Source: Jiangellales bacterium
GTDB taxonomy: Bacteria; Actinomycetota; Actinomycetes; Jiangellales; Jiangellaceae
Direction: 5' to 3'
DNA length: 64,000 nt
NCBI GenBank assembly: GCA_030447955.1
Contig: JAUJNY010000003.1
Location: 1 to 64,000, forward strand
The position numbers were made by a program, and so were the translations under genes. The notes under the pieces were generated by a model. That model did no database searches, was not told where the DNA came from, and saw only the letters and a list, made by a program, of their open reading frames with translations. Shown here piece after piece: positions 61,422 through 64,000 of the stretch (the first letter of the stretch is position 1; each line of letters opens with the position of its first letter).

Positions 61422-62693
61422 GTGACCCTGAGCGTCCGGGAGCGCGCCGTGCTCGCCGCCATCGACCCAGCCGAGCTGCGTGCGGACCTGGCGGAGCTGG
61501 TGACGATCCCCAGCGTGGGCGGGACCCCCGCTGAGGTCGAGGTGCAGCGGTGGTGCGCCGAACGGTTCGGGGCGCTGGGCCTGGACGTCGATCACTGGGA
61601 GATGGACGTCCAAGCCGTCACCGCCGAGCCCGACGCCCCGGAGCCGGAGGTCGCGCGGACGGAGGCGTACGGCTGCGTGGGAACGCTCGCCGCCGGCAGC
61701 GGGGCGCCGGCGCTCATCCTGTGCGGGCACGTCGACGTGGTGCCGCCCGGCGACCTCGACGCCTGGACTGGGCGCGACCCGTGGACGCTGCGGGAGAGCG
61801 CCGGCGCCCTGCACGGCCGCGGTGCCGCCGACATGAAGGCCGGGCTGGCCGCCGCAATCGGCGCGGTCGCCGCGTTACGCCGCAGCGCCACCCCACTGGC
61901 GCGCCCGTTGTCCGTGCACGCGGTCGTGGGCGAGGAGGACGGGGGTCTCGGCGCGTACGCGACCCTCCAGCGCGGGCACCGCGGCGATGCGTGTGTCATC
62001 GCCGAGCCGACCGGCGGCACCGTGATGCCGGCGAACTCCGGATCGCTGACATTCCGGCTCGAGGTGCCGGGCCGCGCCACCCATGGCGCGACGCGCACCT
62101 CCGGCGTGAGCGCCCTCGACGCGGCCGCTCCGCTGTTCGCCGCCCTGCGCTACCTGGAACGCGCCCGCAACCGTGACCCCGAGCCGCTGTTCGACCACCT
62201 CGACCTCGCGGCGCCCCTGTCCATCGGGGTGGTACGGGCAGGCGACTGGCCCAGCACGGTGCCCGACCTGTTGGTCGCCGAAGGCCGGCTCGGCGTGCAG
62301 CCGGGCGAGCCGGTGACCAGGGCGCGAACCGCCTTCGAAGGCGCAGTGGCTGCTGCGTGCGCCGTCGACCCGTGGTTGGCCGAGCACCCGGCCCGGGTGA
62401 GCTGGCCAGGCGGGGTGTTCGCCAGCGGCCGGCTGCCGGACGGTGACCCGCTGCTGCCCGACATGGCCGGAGCGGTCGCCGACGCAGGTGGCGCCCGACC
62501 CCCGGCGCGCGGAGCGCCGTACGGCTCAGACCTGCGGCTGTACGCCGCGGCTGGGATACCCACCGTCCAGTACGGACCGGGCGAGGCGCGCCACGCCCAC
62601 GCCGCCGATGAGCAGGTGCGCCTCGACGACGTGGTGCTCGCCGCACGGGCGTACGCGCTGCTGGCGCTGCGCCGCTGCGGCTCGAGCGGCTAG
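61422..62693 (+). CDS. M20 family metallopeptidase (ArgE/DapE type)
   Basis: A 423-aa zinc hydrolase that would cleave an N-acyl amino acid or small peptide. Metal ligands are in LILCGHVDVVPPGD, GRGAADMKAGLAAAIGAVAA, VVGEEDGGLGAYATL (catalytic Glu pair) and VIAEPTGGTVMPANSGSLTF. The dimerisation domain with RATHGATRTSG covers about 205-325. The C-terminal His lies in EARHAHAADEQVRLDD. The start is GTG 61422. The true substrate is unknown. Confidence 0.9.
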   Translation: MTLSVRERAVLAAIDPAELRADLAELVTIPSVGGTPAEVEVQRWCAERFGALGLDVDHWEMDVQAVTAEPDAPEPEVARTEAYGCVGTLAAGSGAPALILCGHVDVVPPGDLDAWTGRDPWTLRESAGALHGRGAADMKAGLAAAIGAVAALRRSATPLARPLSVHAVVGEEDGGLGAYATLQRGHRGDACVIAEPTGGTVMPANSGSLTFRLEVPGRATHGATRTSGVSALDAAAPLFAALRYLERARNRDPEPLFDHLDLAAPLSIGVVRAGDWPSTVPDLLVAEGRLGVQPGEPVTRARTAFEGAVAAACAVDPWLAEHPARVSWPGGVFASGRLPDGDPLLPDMAGAVADAGGARPPARGAPYGSDLRLYAAAGIPTVQYGPGEARHAHAADEQVRLDDVVLAARAYALLALRRCGSSG

Positions 62694-62741
62694 GCTTCCG
62701 CGCCCACTCCTCCACCCCACGCCAGGAAGGCGGGCCTTGCC

Positions 62742-64000
62742 ATGCCCTCCCCCGACCCGAAGGAGCCCCCCGACCCGAAGGAGCCTCCCGATCCGGTCCT
62801 CGCCGCCGAACGCGCGCACCTGGTCGACGCCCGAGCGGCGCTGCAGCGCATGCGCACGCAGGCGCAGGACCTGTTCACCGGTACGGCGAGCGGCGCCGAT
62901 CCGGTCTCGACCGAGTACGTCAAGGCGGCCCTGTGGCGGCGCATGCGCGCCCTCGAGGACGACCCTGGTACGCCGCTGTTCTTCGGCCGGCTCGACTTCG
63001 CCCCCGGGTCGGCGTACCCGGGCGAGAGCCACCACGTCGGCCGGCGGCACGTCAACGATGAGCGCGGTGAGGCGCTCGTCGTCGACTGGCGGGCGGAGGT
63101 GTCCCGTGCCTTCTACCGGGCCAGCCGGAGTGAGCCGATGGGCGTCGAGCGCCGCCGCCGCTTCGGTTTCCGCTCCGGGCAGCTCACCGCCTACGAGGAC
63201 GAGGCACTGACCGCCCCCGGCGCGAGCGGCCCGGCGGCACCCAGCGCCCTGCTGGAGGCGGAGATCGAGCGCCCGCGGACCGGACCGATGCGCGACATCG
63301 TCGCGACCATCCAGCCCGAGCAGGACGACATCGTGCGGGCCGACCTCGCGACGACGGTGTGCGTCCAGGGCGCGCCCGGCACCGGGAAGACCGCGGTCGG
63401 GTTGCACCGTGCGGCCTACCTGCTCTACGCGCACCGGCAGCGGCTGGCGCGCTCCGGTGTCCTCGTCGTTGGACCCAACGACTCCTTTCTCCGCTACATC
63501 GGTGACGTACTGCCTGCCCTGGGCGAGGTGGACGCCCGCCAGGCCACGCTCAGCGGGCTGCTCGACCGCGTGCCGGTGCGCGGCAGCGACGCCCCGGAGG
63601 TGGCAACGCTCAAGGGGGATGCCCGCCTCGCCGAGGTGCTGCGCCGGGCGGTGTGGTCACACGTACGCATCCCGGAGGAGGGGCTCGTCGTCCCCCGCGG
63701 CTCACGACGCTGGCGGGTGCCCACCGACGAAGCAGCCGCCATCGTCGGCGAGATGCGCCAGCGGGGTGTTCGGTACGCGGCCGGGCGCTCCCTGCTGCAT
63801 CGCCGGCTCGCCAGCGCGGTGCTGCTGCGGCTGGAGGCGGCCGGGCAGACCCTCGACGAGCGCGGGACCGAAGCCCTGGCGCGCAGCCGTCCGGTCCGGG
63901 CGTACGTCGACGCGGTGTGGCCGGCCCTGGACCCCGTCCGGCTCGTCCACCGGCTGCTGTCCGACCGCGCGTTCCTCGCCGACGTCGCTGCCGGCGTCCT
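62742..64000 (+). CDS. helD: HelD-type (UvrD-like) ATPase, 3' end beyond window
   Basis: The frame is open from ATG 62742 to the end of the window (419 codons); the rest is missing. A short repeat PDPKEPPDPKEPPDP opens the protein, followed by an N-terminal helical region (LAAERAHLVDARAALQRMRT), the HelD-typical FFGRLDF and VGRRHVNDERGEALVVDWRA, and Walker A GAPGTGKT (210-217). HelD proteins recycle stalled RNA polymerase and can give rifampicin tolerance in some actinobacteria; whether this one does is not visible. The start is probable, though a later start after the repeat is possible. Confidence 0.88.
   Translation, partial: MPSPDPKEPPDPKEPPDPVLAAERAHLVDARAALQRMRTQAQDLFTGTASGADPVSTEYVKAALWRRMRALEDDPGTPLFFGRLDFAPGSAYPGESHHVGRRHVNDERGEALVVDWRAEVSRAFYRASRSEPMGVERRRRFGFRSGQLTAYEDEALTAPGASGPAAPSALLEAEIERPRTGPMRDIVATIQPEQDDIVRADLATTVCVQGAPGTGKTAVGLHRAAYLLYAHRQRLARSGVLVVGPNDSFLRYIGDVLPALGEVDARQATLSGLLDRVPVRGSDAPEVATLKGDARLAEVLRRAVWSHVRIPEEGLVVPRGSRRWRVPTDEAAAIVGEMRQRGVRYAAGRSLLHRRLASAVLLRLEAAGQTLDERGTEALARSRPVRAYVDAVWPALDPVRLVHRLLSDRAFLADVAAGV

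Overview
The window is chromosomal DNA from a very GC-rich actinobacterium. The evidence is GTG/GTGA-coupled starts throughout, a glucosyl-3-phosphoglycerate synthase, a mycothiol-type maleylpyruvate isomerase family protein, DUF3027 and DUF2530 proteins, a DtxR/IdeR-type regulator and 13E12-type (DUF222-HNH) repeat genes. I cannot assign the order or genus from sequence alone.

Layout. 1-7.2 kb is accessory DNA: decayed transposase pieces, a two-gene restriction-modification module (915-3516), an ISL3 transposase remnant, then a compact unit made of a small XRE-type regulator (minus), a 22-bp palindrome, a tyrosine-recombinase homologue that has lost its catalytic residues, and a DDE-transposase-like protein. 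A tRNA-Arg(CCT) lies at 7366-7438. 7.6-12.2 kb holds small metabolic, membrane and unknown genes. 12.3-17.2 kb is a tandem pair of secreted 612-aa paralogues sharing a 1284-bp identical tract, separated by debris of two different insertion sequences. A full-length ISL3-family element with a perfect 8-bp target duplication sits at 17836-19257. 19.3-25.2 kb carries AIM24, ZIP, glucosylglycerate-type sugar genes, a medium-chain dehydrogenase and a frameshifted Gfo/Idh/MocA oxidoreductase. A 13E12-type repeat block follows (25396-27202); its second copy is at 51908-53654.

27.2-51.4 kb is mostly housekeeping: a DtxR-rhodanese-methyltransferase operon, photolyase, UdgX, pdxH, citrate synthase, a GGDEF-EAL protein, RNA 2',3'-cyclic phosphodiesterase, MarR with an MFS exporter, a flavoprotein disulfide reductase, DUF2530, DUF3027, MFS, a cold-shock protein, LarE and a large secreted subtilase. 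53.8-64 kb carries the helicase-associated/WYL-like protein and XPB-type helicase (separated by a CGNR zinc-finger gene and a PLP decarboxylase), a P-loop kinase, LtrA, an M20 peptidase and the start of a HelD-type helicase that runs off the end. From memory, the order of citrate synthase 2, MarR, DUF2530, DUF3027, MFS, cspB and XPB/helicase-C resembles the Rv0861c-Rv0889c region of Mycobacterium tuberculosis, so this backbone is probably old and vertically inherited.

The most unusual items are the XRE/palindrome/inactive-recombinase/DDE unit, the gene-conversion pattern in the secreted pair, the 13E12 block that copied the tail of a neighbouring gene and shows compensating frameshifts, a tandem repeat formed from the last codons and stop of pdxH, and related 65-71 bp palindromes placed between convergent genes.
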